DNA from: Pseudomonadota bacterium
GTDB lineage: Bacteria; Pseudomonadota; Alphaproteobacteria; Rhizobiales; Pleomorphomonadaceae
NCBI GenBank assembly: GCA_023436885.1
Contig: JAEZHI010000045.1
Span: forward strand, 162,165-226,164
DNA length: 64,000 nt
Direction: 5' to 3'
In this document: positions 1 to 9,075 of the stretch, piece by piece
Position numbering within the stretch: the stretch's first letter is position 1
Layout of the letters: the number at the start of each line of letters is the position of its first letter
Notes under the pieces: generated by a model
What the model was told of the DNA's origin: nothing
Databases searched by the model: none
The model's input: only the letters and a program-made list of their open reading frames with translations
Made by a program: the position numbers and the translations under genes

Positions 1-1
1 C

Positions 2-313
2 AAGATCTACGCCGGTTGCAACGTCGAGAATGCCGCCTTCCCGGAGGGCTGGTGTGCGGAGACGACAGCGATCGGCCAGATGGTGATGGGTGGCGCGAAG
101 CGCATCGTCCGTGCTGTCGTGGTTGCGAGCCGCATTGATGGCGAGCGCGTCCCGGGTGGCCGGTTCTGCACGCCTTGCGGTGGTTGCCGTCAGCGTCTCT
201 CTGAATTCGCGGCATCGCCGGCGACCGAAGTCTGGGCCGCCGATCCAGATGGCGCCAGTCAGCGCTTTACAATGGCCGAGCTACTGCCGGCCGGATTCGT
301 TCTGGAGGAGTGA
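2..313 (+). CDS. cdd: Cytidine deaminase, 3' part only
   Basis: The last 103 codons of a cytidine deaminase, which hydrolyses cytidine and deoxycytidine to uridine and deoxyuridine using a bound zinc. The zinc and proton-shuttle motif CAE (in GWCAETTA) and the second cysteine motif CTPCGGCRQ are both present, as is the substrate-side GCNVENA segment just after the window edge. This is the short homotetrameric type, so only about 25-30 N-terminal residues should be missing. It is the first visible gene of a nucleoside-salvage operon and lies 6 bases before the purine nucleoside phosphorylase gene. The start codon and promoter are outside the window. Confidence 0.93.
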   Translation, partial: KIYAGCNVENAAFPEGWCAETTAIGQMVMGGAKRIVRAVVVASRIDGERVPGGRFCTPCGGCRQRLSEFAASPATEVWAADPDGASQRFTMAELLPAGFVLEE

Positions 314-319
314 ACGAGC

Positions 320-1141
320 ATGTCCGAACTATCCAACGCTGCCCGCGCGGCGGCGATGATTGCTGCCAAGACCGACCTGAAGCCGATCGTCGGCATGGTG
401 CTCGGCTCCGGGCTCGGTTCGTTCGCTGATGGCGTGGAGGACGCTGTCCGCTTCTCCTTCGCCGATCTGCCTGGATTCCCGGTTTCCACGGTGTCCAGTC
501 ACAAGGGCGAACTGGTGATCGGCCGCATCGCCGGCCAGCCCGTTGCGGTGCTGTCGGGCCGCGCCCACTATTATGAGCATGGCGAAGCGGCGATCATGAA
601 GACGCCGATCGAAGTGCTGAAGATGATCGGCTGCAAAGCGGTGATCCTGACCAACGCGGCCGGTGGCCTGCATCTTGAGGTCGGTCCGGGCGAGCTGATG
701 CTGGTCACCGACCACATCAATTTCACTGGCTCCAATCCGCTGGTTGGCGAGCTGGGCGACGAACGCTTCGTCGGTATGTCGCAAGCTTACGATGTCCGTC
801 TTCAGAAGCTGTTCCGCGAAGCCGCGGCCGCCGAAGATATTAAGCTGCATTCGGGCGTCTACGTCTGGTTCACCGGTCCGTCCTTCGAGACGCCAGCCGA
901 AATCCGTGCGGCCAAGATTCTCGGCGGTGATGCCGTGGGCATGTCGACGGTGCCCGAAGTCATTCTGGCCCGTTACATGGGCCTTGAAGTCGCTGCCGTT
1001 TCCACCGTCACCAATCCGGCTGCCGGCCTGACCGATCAGGAGCTCAGCCACGAAGAGGTGAAGGAAGCTGCGCCCAAGGGGGCCGAGAAGCTCCGGCGCA
1101 TCCTGCCGCGCGTTGTTGCAGCCTATGGAGCTTCCGCATGA
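320..1141 (+). CDS. punA: Purine-nucleoside phosphorylase, trimeric (PNP/MTAP) type
   Basis: Phosphorolysis of purine (deoxy)nucleosides to free base and (deoxy)ribose-1-phosphate. At 273 residues it has the usual length for the trimeric family. Visible motifs are the phosphate-binding GSGLG (residues 29-33), the SGRAHYYEHG segment, GPSFETPAE containing the family's substrate-binding glutamate, and STVTNPAAG containing the base-contacting asparagine. The start ATG follows a GGAG-rich stretch at the end of cdd. Its stop overlaps the deoA start as ATGA, indicating translational coupling. The hexameric DeoD type is excluded by these motifs. Confidence 0.95.
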   Translation: MSELSNAARAAAMIAAKTDLKPIVGMVLGSGLGSFADGVEDAVRFSFADLPGFPVSTVSSHKGELVIGRIAGQPVAVLSGRAHYYEHGEAAIMKTPIEVLKMIGCKAVILTNAAGGLHLEVGPGELMLVTDHINFTGSNPLVGELGDERFVGMSQAYDVRLQKLFREAAAAEDIKLHSGVYVWFTGPSFETPAEIRAAKILGGDAVGMSTVPEVILARYMGLEVAAVSTVTNPAAGLTDQELSHEEVKEAAPKGAEKLRRILPRVVAAYGASA

Positions 1142-2454
1142 GCTTCCTTCCTCAGGAAATCATTCGCCGCAAGCGCGACGGTGCCGTGCTCAGCCGCGAA
1201 GAGATCGCCTTCATGGTCGAGGGGCTGACGGCCGGCTCGGTCACCGAGGGGCAGGTAGCGGCCTTCGCCATGGCTACCTTCTTCAAAGGCATGACCATTG
1301 AAGAGCGCGTGGCGCTGACGCTGGCCATGCGCGACTCGGGCACTGTGCTCGATTGGTCGGACCTGCCGGGGCCGGCTCTCGACAAACACTCGACCGGTGG
1401 CATCGGCGATACGGTTTCGCTTATGCTGGCGCCGGCCATTGCCGCCTGCGGCGGCTATGTGCCGATGATCTCCGGCCACGGTCTTGGACACACCGGCGGC
1501 ACGCTCGACAAGCTCGACACGGTGCCGGGCTACAAGACGCAACCGGATAACGATTTGTTCCGCAAAGTGGTGCGCGAAGTTGGCTGCGCCGTCATTGGCC
1601 AGACCTCTGATCTCGCGCCGGCCGACAAGCGAGTTTATTCCATTCGCGACGTGACGGGCACGGTGGAGAGCATCGACCTGATCACTGCCTCGATCCTGTC
1701 CAAGAAGCTCGCGGCTGGCCTCAATGGTCTGGTCCTCGACGTGAAGACCGGCACAGGTGCCTTCATGGCGACCCTCGATGATTCGCGGGCGCTGGCCGAT
1801 AGCCTCGTTCGTGTCGCTAACGGCGCCGGTCTTCCGACCGTCGGTCTCATCACCGACATGAACGAGCCGCTTGGAACGGCGGCTGGCAATGCCTTGGAAG
1901 TGCAGCTCGCCGTCGACTTCCTGACGGGCAAGCGCATCGATCCGCGCATGTGGGAGGTGACGGTTGCGCTTTCGGCCGAGATGCTGGTCATCGGCGGTCT
2001 TCGTCCCGATCTTGCCGAAGCACGTGTCGCGATCGAAGAGGCCTTCACCTCTGGTCGCGCAGCGGAAATCTTCGGCAGCATGGTAAGTGCGCTCGGCGGT
2101 CCGATCGACTTCGTGACCAAGGCGGACAGCTATCTTGCCAAGGCGCCGGTGGTGAAGCCCGTCTACGTGCCGGAAGCCGGCACCGTCGCTGCAATCAACG
2201 CGCGAGCGATCGGCGTTGCTGTCGTCGGGCTGGGGGGCGGTCGGACTCGTCCACAGGACCCGATTGATCCGTCGGTCGGTTTCTCGGCATTGGCCGGTCT
2301 TGGCGAGGATGTCGGTCCTGACCATCCGCTCGGCTTCGTGCATGCGGCGAGCGAATCGGCAGCGGATGCCGCTGCTGCGGCCCTCGTTGCCGCCTATCAG
2401 CTTGGTGACCGGCCGGAACGCGGTCCGTCGGTGATCGAACGGGTCGGCGGCTGA
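1138..2454 (+). CDS. deoA: Thymidine phosphorylase
   Basis: Converts thymidine or deoxyuridine plus phosphate to the base and 2-deoxyribose-1-phosphate. The 438-residue length matches E. coli DeoA. Signature segments are KHSTGGIGD (phosphate loop), a glycine-rich GLGHTGGTLDKLD block and SIRDVTGTVESIDL followed by ITASILSKK. These carry the arginine, serine and lysine known to contact the pyrimidine. One oddity is ISGHGLGHTGG, where E. coli has arginine instead of the first histidine. The gene overlaps punA by four bases. Its product feeds DeoB, encoded 89 bases downstream. Confidence 0.95.
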   Translation: MSFLPQEIIRRKRDGAVLSREEIAFMVEGLTAGSVTEGQVAAFAMATFFKGMTIEERVALTLAMRDSGTVLDWSDLPGPALDKHSTGGIGDTVSLMLAPAIAACGGYVPMISGHGLGHTGGTLDKLDTVPGYKTQPDNDLFRKVVREVGCAVIGQTSDLAPADKRVYSIRDVTGTVESIDLITASILSKKLAAGLNGLVLDVKTGTGAFMATLDDSRALADSLVRVANGAGLPTVGLITDMNEPLGTAAGNALEVQLAVDFLTGKRIDPRMWEVTVALSAEMLVIGGLRPDLAEARVAIEEAFTSGRAAEIFGSMVSALGGPIDFVTKADSYLAKAPVVKPVYVPEAGTVAAINARAIGVAVVGLGGGRTRPQDPIDPSVGFSALAGLGEDVGPDHPLGFVHAASESAADAAAAALVAAYQLGDRPERGPSVIERVGG

Positions 2455-2543
2455 CGGCTTTTCGAGGGGCGGCTGCGGACGGCGCTACCCCTTGGCTTCG
2501 GGCAAATAAAGATGAAGCGCCATCGACGCGCCGAGGAGGAAGT

Positions 2544-3761
2544 ATGAAACGGGCGATCATCATCGTTCTGGATAGCTTTGGCATCGGCGGTGCGCCCGAT
2601 GCCGCTCGTTTCGGCGATGAAGGCTCCGATACGCTTGGCCACATCGCTGCCGAGTGTGCTGCTGGCCGTGGCGATCGCGAGGGGCTGCGGTCCGGACCGC
2701 TCTCCTTGCCCAATCTCGAGCGGATCGGTCTCGGTCTCGCCGCTGAACTCGCTACGGGTCGCAAACCTGCTGGCTTCAGCCGCACGAGTGCCGCGGGGCG
2801 CTATGCCGCTCCCGCTGAGGTGTCGAGTGGCAAGGACACGCCCTCCGGCCACTGGGAAATCGCCGGAGTTCCCGTGCCCTTCGAATGGGGGTACTTCCCA
2901 CCGGCGCCGCCCAGCTTTCCTGCCGAACTGATCGAAGCATACGTTCGCGAGACGGGCGTGCCAGGAATTCTCGGTAATTGCCACGCCTCCGGCACCGAGG
3001 TCATCGCCCGCTTCGGCGAGGAACACATTCGTACCGGCAAGCCGATTGTCTACACCTCGGCCGACTCGGTGATGCAGATTGCTGCCCACGAGACGCATTT
3101 CGGGCTCGCCAAGCTGCTGGCCGATTGTGAGATCGCCCGCAAGCTGGTCGATTCCTACCGGGTTGGCCGCGTCATTGCCCGTCCCTTCGTCGGCGAGACC
3201 AAGGACACCTTCAAGCGCACCGCCAATCGGCGCGACTATGCCGTGCCTCCGCCGGAGCCGACCCTGCTCACTCGTGTCGAAGCCGCTGGGAACAAGGTCT
3301 TCGGTATCGGCAAGATCGGCGACATCTTTGCCCACCAGAACATCACCATCACCCGCAAGGGCAAGTCCAACGACGGCAATCTCGATCTTGGCATCGCCGC
3401 ACTTGCTGAGGCTGGCGATGGCGATCTCGTCTTCGTCAATCTCGTCGATTTCGATACCGAGTATGGCCATCGGCGCGACGTTGCCGGCTATGCCGCCTGC
3501 CTCGAAGCCTTCGACCGCCGCTTGCCGGAAGTGGAAGCAGCGATGGGTGAGGGCGACATGCTGCTGGTCACCGCCGACCACGGCTGTGATCCAACCTGGA
3601 GCGGTAGCGACCATACGCGCGAGCGCGTGCCGGCGTTGTTCGCCGGGAAAAAGGTGCCACCTGGCCCGGCTGGCCGACCCGACAGCTTTGCCGATATGGC
3701 TGAAACCGTTGCCGATTGGCTCGGCCTTGCCCCGGGCCTGCATGGCCGCTCGTTGCTCTGA
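2544..3761 (+). CDS. deoB: Phosphopentomutase
   Basis: Interconverts (deoxy)ribose-1-phosphate and -5-phosphate, a manganese enzyme of the alkaline-phosphatase superfamily. The 405 residues include the N-terminal metal site VLDSFGIGGAPDA, the phosphorylated threonine in SSGKDTPSGHWE, VYTSADSVMQ, DFDTEYGHR and the C-terminal VTADHGCDPTWSGSDHTRE metal-binding segment. The ATG is preceded by a strong GAGGAGG ribosome-binding site. It is the central step linking the two phosphorylases upstream with deoxyribose-phosphate aldolase, which is encoded separately near position 58 kb. Confidence 0.96.
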   Translation: MKRAIIIVLDSFGIGGAPDAARFGDEGSDTLGHIAAECAAGRGDREGLRSGPLSLPNLERIGLGLAAELATGRKPAGFSRTSAAGRYAAPAEVSSGKDTPSGHWEIAGVPVPFEWGYFPPAPPSFPAELIEAYVRETGVPGILGNCHASGTEVIARFGEEHIRTGKPIVYTSADSVMQIAAHETHFGLAKLLADCEIARKLVDSYRVGRVIARPFVGETKDTFKRTANRRDYAVPPPEPTLLTRVEAAGNKVFGIGKIGDIFAHQNITITRKGKSNDGNLDLGIAALAEAGDGDLVFVNLVDFDTEYGHRRDVAGYAACLEAFDRRLPEVEAAMGEGDMLLVTADHGCDPTWSGSDHTRERVPALFAGKKVPPGPAGRPDSFADMAETVADWLGLAPGLHGRSLL

Positions 3762-3771
3762 GAGATAATTC

Positions 3772-4758
3772 ATGACCGACCCGACAGCCGTGCCTTCGGT
3801 GCCGAAGGCCGAACTCCACGTTCATCTTGAAGCCGGTGCTTCGCCTGAGCTTGTTCGCCGCAATGCTGCCCGTTACGGCGTCGATGTGTCGCGCCTATTC
3901 GATGACGAAGGGCGCTATCTCTGGACCGATTTCTCGGCCTTTCTCGTTGCCTATGACCTTGCAGCGTCGGTGTTCCGCACGCCCGAGGATTTTGCCGAGC
4001 TCGCCGAAATCTATCAGCGAGAAGCTGCCGCTGCCGGCTCGATCTATACCGAATTTTTCGTGTCACCCGATTTTGGCGAGCGTTCCGGCCTTGGTTACCG
4101 CGCCTATCTCGATGGGATTGTCGAGGGGCTGCGGCGAGCCGAAGCCGCGACAGGTATCATCGGCCGAGTCATCCCGCTGGTCGAGCGCCACTATGGCCCT
4201 GAGCGGGGCGTGGAGGCAGCCCGAATGGCCGTCAACAATCTCGTTCCTGAGGTCGTTGGTTTCGGCATGGCCGGCGAAGAGCGGCTCCATGCCCCGCATG
4301 AGTTTGTCCCCGCGTTTGAGATTGCCGCCGAGGCAGGCCTGCCGCTGACCTGTCACGCCGGTGAGTGGTGCTCCTGGGAAGGTGTTGCGGCGACGCTCGA
4401 CGCCATACCGGTGAAGCGTATCGGTCACGGTGTGCGCGCCATCGAGAGCGCTGATCTCGTCCGCCGCATTGCCGAAGAAGGCATCCACCTCGAGGTCTGC
4501 CCGGTGTCCAACGTGACGCTTGGCGTCTATCCGGATTATGCGACCCATCCCCTACTGGCACTCAGGAAGGCGGGTGTCCGCCACTCGCTGAACACTGACG
4601 ATCCGCCATTCTTCTGGACCTCGGTTGGCCATGAATATCGTACGGCGCGCGAGGCTTTCGGGCTGACCGATGTCGAGCTCAAGGCGGTGACACGGACCGC
4701 TATCGAGGATGCCTTCTGCGACGAGGCGACCAAAGCGAGGCTTTTCGCTCTGATATGA
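3772..4758 (+). CDS. add: Adenosine deaminase
   Basis: Deaminates adenosine or deoxyadenosine to inosine or deoxyinosine, supplying substrate to the purine nucleoside phosphorylase of the same operon. The 328 residues contain the zinc site HVHLE near the N-terminus, CHAGEW with the catalytic glutamate, RIGHGVRA and SLNTDDPPFF with the paired aspartates. The usual HLEG motif reads HLEAG here. The start lies 10 bases after deoB. Adenine or other purine deaminases share the fold, so nucleoside specificity rests partly on the operon context. Confidence 0.9.
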   Translation: MTDPTAVPSVPKAELHVHLEAGASPELVRRNAARYGVDVSRLFDDEGRYLWTDFSAFLVAYDLAASVFRTPEDFAELAEIYQREAAAAGSIYTEFFVSPDFGERSGLGYRAYLDGIVEGLRRAEAATGIIGRVIPLVERHYGPERGVEAARMAVNNLVPEVVGFGMAGEERLHAPHEFVPAFEIAAEAGLPLTCHAGEWCSWEGVAATLDAIPVKRIGHGVRAIESADLVRRIAEEGIHLEVCPVSNVTLGVYPDYATHPLLALRKAGVRHSLNTDDPPFFWTSVGHEYRTAREAFGLTDVELKAVTRTAIEDAFCDEATKARLFALI

Positions 4759-4850
4759 GCGGGAATCTGGTGGAGATCGGGGAAAATGCCGGTTTCGGAG
4801 GCGGCTTTGAGTCTTTATGGTCGCCCAAACTCAAAGCCCGCGAGGAACCC

Positions 4851-5477
4851 ATGAGCGTTAAGGTCATCGATCATCCGCTGGTGCAGCACAAGCTGACCAT
4901 CATGCGCAAGCAGGAAACCTCGACAGCGAGCTTTCGGCGGCTGCTGCGCGAAATTTCGACGCTGCTCTGCTACGAGGTGACGCGCGACCTGGCTTTGACC
5001 GAAGTCGAGATAGAGACGCCGCTGCAGACGATGATGGCGCCGACGCTCGAAGGCAAGAAGCTGGTATTCGCCTCGGTGCTGCGCGCCGGCAACGGCCTTT
5101 TGGAGGGTATGCTCGATCTGGTGCCGGCGGCTCGCGTGTCGCATATCGGCATCTACCGTGACCATGAGACGCTGCAGCCGGTCGAATATTACTTCAAGGC
5201 GCCGGCCGATCTGTCGGACCGCCTGACCATTGTCGTCGACCCGATGCTGGCCACCGGCAATTCGTCGATTGCGGCTGTCGATAAGCTGAAGGAACGCGGC
5301 GCGCGCGATATCCGCTTTGTCTGCCTGCTGGCAGCGCCCGAAGGCATCAAGCATTTCACCGAGGCTCATCCTGACGTGCCGGTGTTCACGGCAGCGATCG
5401 ACAGCCATCTCAACGAGAAGGGTTACATCGTGCCTGGTCTCGGCGATGCGGGCGACCGCATGTACGGCACCAAGTAA
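4851..5477 (+). CDS. upp: Uracil phosphoribosyltransferase
   Basis: Converts uracil and PRPP to UMP, recycling the uracil released by the phosphorylase reactions of this operon. The chosen ATG at 4851 has a GAGGAA ribosome-binding site and gives 208 residues, the standard length. The reading frame is open back to 4755, but that extension resembles no known UPRTase. The PRPP-binding segment VDPMLATGNSS and the uracil-binding C-terminus YIVPGLGDAGDRMYGT are clear. It is the last gene of the operon and is followed by an intrinsic terminator. Confidence 0.95.
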   Translation: MSVKVIDHPLVQHKLTIMRKQETSTASFRRLLREISTLLCYEVTRDLALTEVEIETPLQTMMAPTLEGKKLVFASVLRAGNGLLEGMLDLVPAARVSHIGIYRDHETLQPVEYYFKAPADLSDRLTIVVDPMLATGNSSIAAVDKLKERGARDIRFVCLLAAPEGIKHFTEAHPDVPVFTAAIDSHLNEKGYIVPGLGDAGDRMYGTK

Positions 5478-5504
5478 GCGCGGCCCAATTCGCTCAAAGC
5501 TCAG

Positions 5505-5533
5505 AAGCTCCGGTTATTGGCCGGAGCTTTTTT
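5505..5533 (+). terminator. Rho-independent terminator after upp
   Basis: The arms AGCTCCGG (5506-5513) and CCGGAGCT (5521-5528) form a perfect 8-bp stem with a 7-base loop, followed directly by a run of six T. It ends the nucleoside-salvage operon. On the opposite strand there is no T tract after the stem, so it would not serve tadC equally well. Confidence 0.85.
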
Positions 5534-5566
5534 GTGCCGGCTCGGGGCTCGTTGTTTGGCTTTGAT

Positions 5567-6541
5567 CTATGGTAGCGCCATGATCTTGATGATGGCCGGA
5601 GCCATGATCACGGCAAACAGAACAGGCAAGAAGAACACGATCATCGGCACAGTGAGCTTGGGCGGCAAAGCCGCTGCCTTCTTCTCTGCTTCGTTCATTC
5701 GCATATCGCGATTTTCCTGGCTGAGAATGCGCAACGTCTGGCCGAGCGGGGTACCGTAGCGCTCCGATTGAATAAGGGCGAGACAGACCGCCTTGACCCC
5801 GTCCAATCCGGTACGATTGGCCAGGTTTTCGTAGGCCTGACGGCGGTCCGGCAAAAAGGACAATTCAGCCGTCGTCAGGCTGAGCTCCTCTGCCAAGGGT
5901 AGCGATTGGCTGCCGATTTCCTCGGAAACGCGACGAAAGGCATGTTCGATGGACATGCCGCTTTCAACGCAGATCAGGAGAAGATCGAGAGAGTCGGGAA
6001 AGGCGCGCTTGATCGATTGCTGCCGCTTCTGCAGCGCATTCGAGACAAAAATCACGGGCAGATAGAAGCCAGCGTAGGCAATGACCAGACATATGCCCGC
6101 CTTGAAGGGGAGCGGACGCTCGATCTTCATGACGACAAATATGTAAAAAATCGCGATAGCCAGACAGGCGAAGGGCAATACAAAGCGTGCAAAGAGAAAA
6201 GTCGTGGTGGCCGCTTCGCTGCGAAAGCCTGCCTGCTTCAGCCGCTCTTCTCCCTTGTCGTCCAGCAGGGCCTTTCTGAGGGACAGCTTGTCGACAAGGC
6301 CGCGCATGTAAGCCTTCGACTCTTTGCCTCGAAGCGAACTGCGTCCCTCTTCCGCTAGTTTGGCGCGCTCTCGTTGCCGGATTTTTTCTCTTTCGTCGGC
6401 TACGGCACGCATGCGCGCCGGCAGACGGTCGCCCGAAAGGAGCGGCATCGCCAGACTGACGATCGTTGCGAAGATGGCAAGCGATACCAGGATGGCCATC
6501 AGGACCACCGGATCGCGCAAAGTGTTGACGATCGCGCCCAT
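5567..6541 (-). CDS. tadC: Tad pilus inner-membrane platform protein TadC
   Basis: Type II/IV secretion F-domain protein, one of the two inner-membrane platform proteins on which Flp pilins are assembled. The 324 residues start with a hydrophobic segment (about residues 12-34). A charged cytoplasmic stretch rich in Arg/Lys/Glu follows, then two central hydrophobic segments. The F domain contains FPDSLDLLLICVESG and SLTTAELSFLPDRRQAYENL, and a final membrane pair lies near residues 295-320. It lies 9 bases after tadB and ends the leftward tad operon, with its 3' end facing upp. Confidence 0.93.
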   Translation of the reverse strand: MGAIVNTLRDPVVLMAILVSLAIFATIVSLAMPLLSGDRLPARMRAVADEREKIRQRERAKLAEEGRSSLRGKESKAYMRGLVDKLSLRKALLDDKGEERLKQAGFRSEAATTTFLFARFVLPFACLAIAIFYIFVVMKIERPLPFKAGICLVIAYAGFYLPVIFVSNALQKRQQSIKRAFPDSLDLLLICVESGMSIEHAFRRVSEEIGSQSLPLAEELSLTTAELSFLPDRRQAYENLANRTGLDGVKAVCLALIQSERYGTPLGQTLRILSQENRDMRMNEAEKKAAALPPKLTVPMIVFFLPVLFAVIMAPAIIKIMALP

Positions 6542-6550
6542 GGTGGTCCC

Positions 6551-7549
6551 TCAGAAGTCGAAAGCGATCATGCGCTTCATGACAAAGACGCCGATCATCA
6601 TCCAGAGAAGCGAAATGCCCAGAACAATCTGGCCGATGGGGGTGATGAACAACACCATGATGTAGCTGGGGCTGGTCAGGTATACGAGCGTCGTGACGAT
6701 GAATGGTAGCGAGCCGATGATGCCAGCCGACGACTTTGCTTCCATGCTCATCGCCTGGATCTTGGCACGCATCTTCTTGCGCTCGCGCAGAACCTTGGCG
6801 AGGTTGCCAAGCGCTTCGGAGAGATTACCACCGGCTTTCGACTGGATGGAAAGCACAATGCCGAAGAAGTTAGTCTCCGCCAACGGCACACGTTCGTACA
6901 TGCGAACGACCGCTTCATCGATCGGAATACCGAGCTGCATTGCTTCGACGACGATGCGGAACTCGCTTCTGACCGGCTCCTTGGCTTCGGTGGCAATCAT
7001 CCTGAGGCAGTCGTTGAGCGGCAAACCCGCCTTTACGCCGCGCACAATGACCTCGACGGCGTTGGCGAGCTCTTCAATGAAGGCTTCGTGACGGCGCTTG
7101 CGTATGAAATTGACGATAAAGCGTGGCAGACCGACGGCACCTACGAAGCCGGCGCCCAATACCACCAACACCGGCATGCCGGTCAGAAAGCAGGTCGCAG
7201 CGCTGACGATACCGGCAATCGCGCTGTAGAGATAAAATCGGCTTATGGGAACATTGATGCCAGCCTGTTGAAGGCGAAGTTGCAAAGGTGGATTGGTGGA
7301 TTTTGACGCCTTGTGCTTTTGCTTGATCTCAAGATCTTTCAGCGTCTCCTGGACGTTGCGGCGCCGCGTCGTCGGTGCCGCTGCCGCCTTGGCCCGCTCG
7401 GCGGTGACCGAGGAGGCTACAACCAGTGTCCGGCGGCGCTCTGCTGACGCCTGCCGCTCGATCCGCCCGTAAAAGAAGCCGTAGAGGAGAGCCGCGATGG
7501 AAAAGCCGACAAGGCCCATCATCGCGAGGATGCTTACGTCCATTTGCAT
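6551..7549 (-). CDS. tadB: Tad pilus inner-membrane platform protein TadB
   Basis: Partner of TadC, also a type II secretion F-domain membrane protein. It carries an N-terminal membrane segment, then a basic region, a hydrophobic pair, the F domain (NAVEVIVRGVKAGLPLNDCL, then FFGIVLSIQSKAGGNLSEAL) and two C-terminal membrane segments. The ATG at 7549 is chosen because the purine-rich GGAAGG stretch lies just upstream. A second ATG at 7543 and a TTG at 7573 are possible starts. The gene is about 27 bases from cpaF and almost certainly in the same transcript. Confidence 0.92.
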   Translation of the reverse strand: MQMDVSILAMMGLVGFSIAALLYGFFYGRIERQASAERRRTLVVASSVTAERAKAAAAPTTRRRNVQETLKDLEIKQKHKASKSTNPPLQLRLQQAGINVPISRFYLYSAIAGIVSAATCFLTGMPVLVVLGAGFVGAVGLPRFIVNFIRKRRHEAFIEELANAVEVIVRGVKAGLPLNDCLRMIATEAKEPVRSEFRIVVEAMQLGIPIDEAVVRMYERVPLAETNFFGIVLSIQSKAGGNLSEALGNLAKVLRERKKMRAKIQAMSMEAKSSAGIIGSLPFIVTTLVYLTSPSYIMVLFITPIGQIVLGISLLWMMIGVFVMKRMIAFDF

Positions 7550-7576
7550 GCCCCCCTTCCGTTTGGTCGCCAATGG

Positions 7577-9052
7577 TCAGGCATAGGCGCCCGAAGGTGC
7601 CGGAGCCTCGGATTCGTCAAGGGCGGCGGCGAGCCGCTTCTCTTCGCCATAGTAGCGAGCGCGGTCCCAGAACTTCGGCCGGCCGATGCCGGTCGACCTG
7701 TGCCGGCCGATAAGCCGCCCGTCGCTTTCCTCGCCGACGATGTCATAGACAAAGAGATCCTGAGTGATGACGACATCGCCTTCGAGGCCGACCACTTCGG
7801 TAATATGGGTGATCCGGCGCGAGCCATCGCGAAGGCGAGCTGCCTGGATGATGACGTCCACTGACGTGACGATCATCTCGCGCACGGTCTTCGATGGCAG
7901 TGTGTAGCCGCCCATGGAGATCATCGACTCGACGCGGGAGATGGCCTCACGCGGTGAGTTAGCATGCAGCGTACCCATTGAGCCGTCGTGGCCAGTGTTC
8001 ATGGCTTGCAGCAAATCGAAGGCTTCCGGGCCGCGAACTTCGCCGACGATAATCCGCTCCGGACGCATACGCAGGCAGTTCTTCACCAAGTCGCGCATGG
8101 TCACCTGACCCTCGCCTTCCAGGTTGGGCGGGCGAGTTTCGAGGCGGACGACATGTGGCTGCTGCAACTGGAGTTCCGCTGCGTCTTCGCAGGTGATGAT
8201 GCGCTCGGTTGGCTCAATATAGGCGGTGAGGCAGTTGAGCAGCGTCGTCTTGCCCGAACCGGTACCGCCTGAGACCAGTACGTTGCAGCGGCAGCGCCCG
8301 ATGATCTCCAGAATGGTTGCCCCTTCTGGCGTGATGGATCCGAACTTGACGAGCTGCGGCAGTGTCAGCTTGTCTTTCTTGAACTTACGAATGGTCAGCG
8401 TCGGGCCGTCGATGGCCAGCGGCGGTGCGATGACGTTGACGCGGCTGCCGTCCGGAAGGCGGGCGTCGCAGATCGGGGAGGCTTCGTCGACACGGCGGCC
8501 GATCTGACTGACGATGCGCTGGCAGATGTTCATCAGCTGCACATTGTCGCGGAAGCGAACACCGGTCTTGATCATCTTGCCGCCCACTTCGATGAAGGTG
8601 GCATTGGCACCGTTGACCATGATGTCGGCGATGTCGTCGCGGGCCAGCAAGGGCTCCAGAGGACCGTAGCCGAGCACGTCGTTGCAGATGTCGTCGAGCA
8701 GCTCTTCCTGCTCCGAGATCGACATCACCACCGCCTTGAGCGAAATGATGTCGCCGACGATGTCACGGATTTCTTCGCGTGCCGTCTCGACGTCGAGCTT
8801 GGCGAGCTGGCTGAGGTCGATCGTCTCGATCAGCGCCGAGAAGATCGATGACTTGGTATCGTAGTAGCTGTCGGACTTGCGTCGCTCCGGCATCTCGGGC
8901 GCTGGAGCCGCGGCAGGGCGTGCGGTTGCCGCAGGAGTTGGCGCCACCGGGGCCGCAACCGGCGGCGGAGTTGATTCGATGGCGCGTGCCACCGGGCTCG
9001 CCGCTGGCTTTTCCAGTGCCGTACCGAATGAACCGCGCTTGCCAAAGGACAT
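7577..9052 (-). CDS. cpaF: Tad pilus secretion ATPase CpaF/TadA
   Basis: Hexameric secretion ATPase of the GspE/VirB11 superfamily that powers Flp pilus assembly. The 491-residue protein has an Ala/Pro-rich disordered N-terminus of about 70 residues and a helical domain. The ATPase core follows, with Walker A GGTGSGKTTLLN near residue 263, the aspartate box ITCEDAAELQL, Walker B ERIIVGEVRGPEAFD and the HANSPREA histidine box. It lies between cpaE (23 bases upstream) and tadB. Length and motif order are typical of alphaproteobacterial CpaF. Confidence 0.96.
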   Translation of the reverse strand: MSFGKRGSFGTALEKPAASPVARAIESTPPPVAAPVAPTPAATARPAAAPAPEMPERRKSDSYYDTKSSIFSALIETIDLSQLAKLDVETAREEIRDIVGDIISLKAVVMSISEQEELLDDICNDVLGYGPLEPLLARDDIADIMVNGANATFIEVGGKMIKTGVRFRDNVQLMNICQRIVSQIGRRVDEASPICDARLPDGSRVNVIAPPLAIDGPTLTIRKFKKDKLTLPQLVKFGSITPEGATILEIIGRCRCNVLVSGGTGSGKTTLLNCLTAYIEPTERIITCEDAAELQLQQPHVVRLETRPPNLEGEGQVTMRDLVKNCLRMRPERIIVGEVRGPEAFDLLQAMNTGHDGSMGTLHANSPREAISRVESMISMGGYTLPSKTVREMIVTSVDVIIQAARLRDGSRRITHITEVVGLEGDVVITQDLFVYDIVGEESDGRLIGRHRSTGIGRPKFWDRARYYGEEKRLAAALDESEAPAPSGAYA

Positions 9053-9075
9053 CGAACGTCTCCTCGTCCTGTTCG

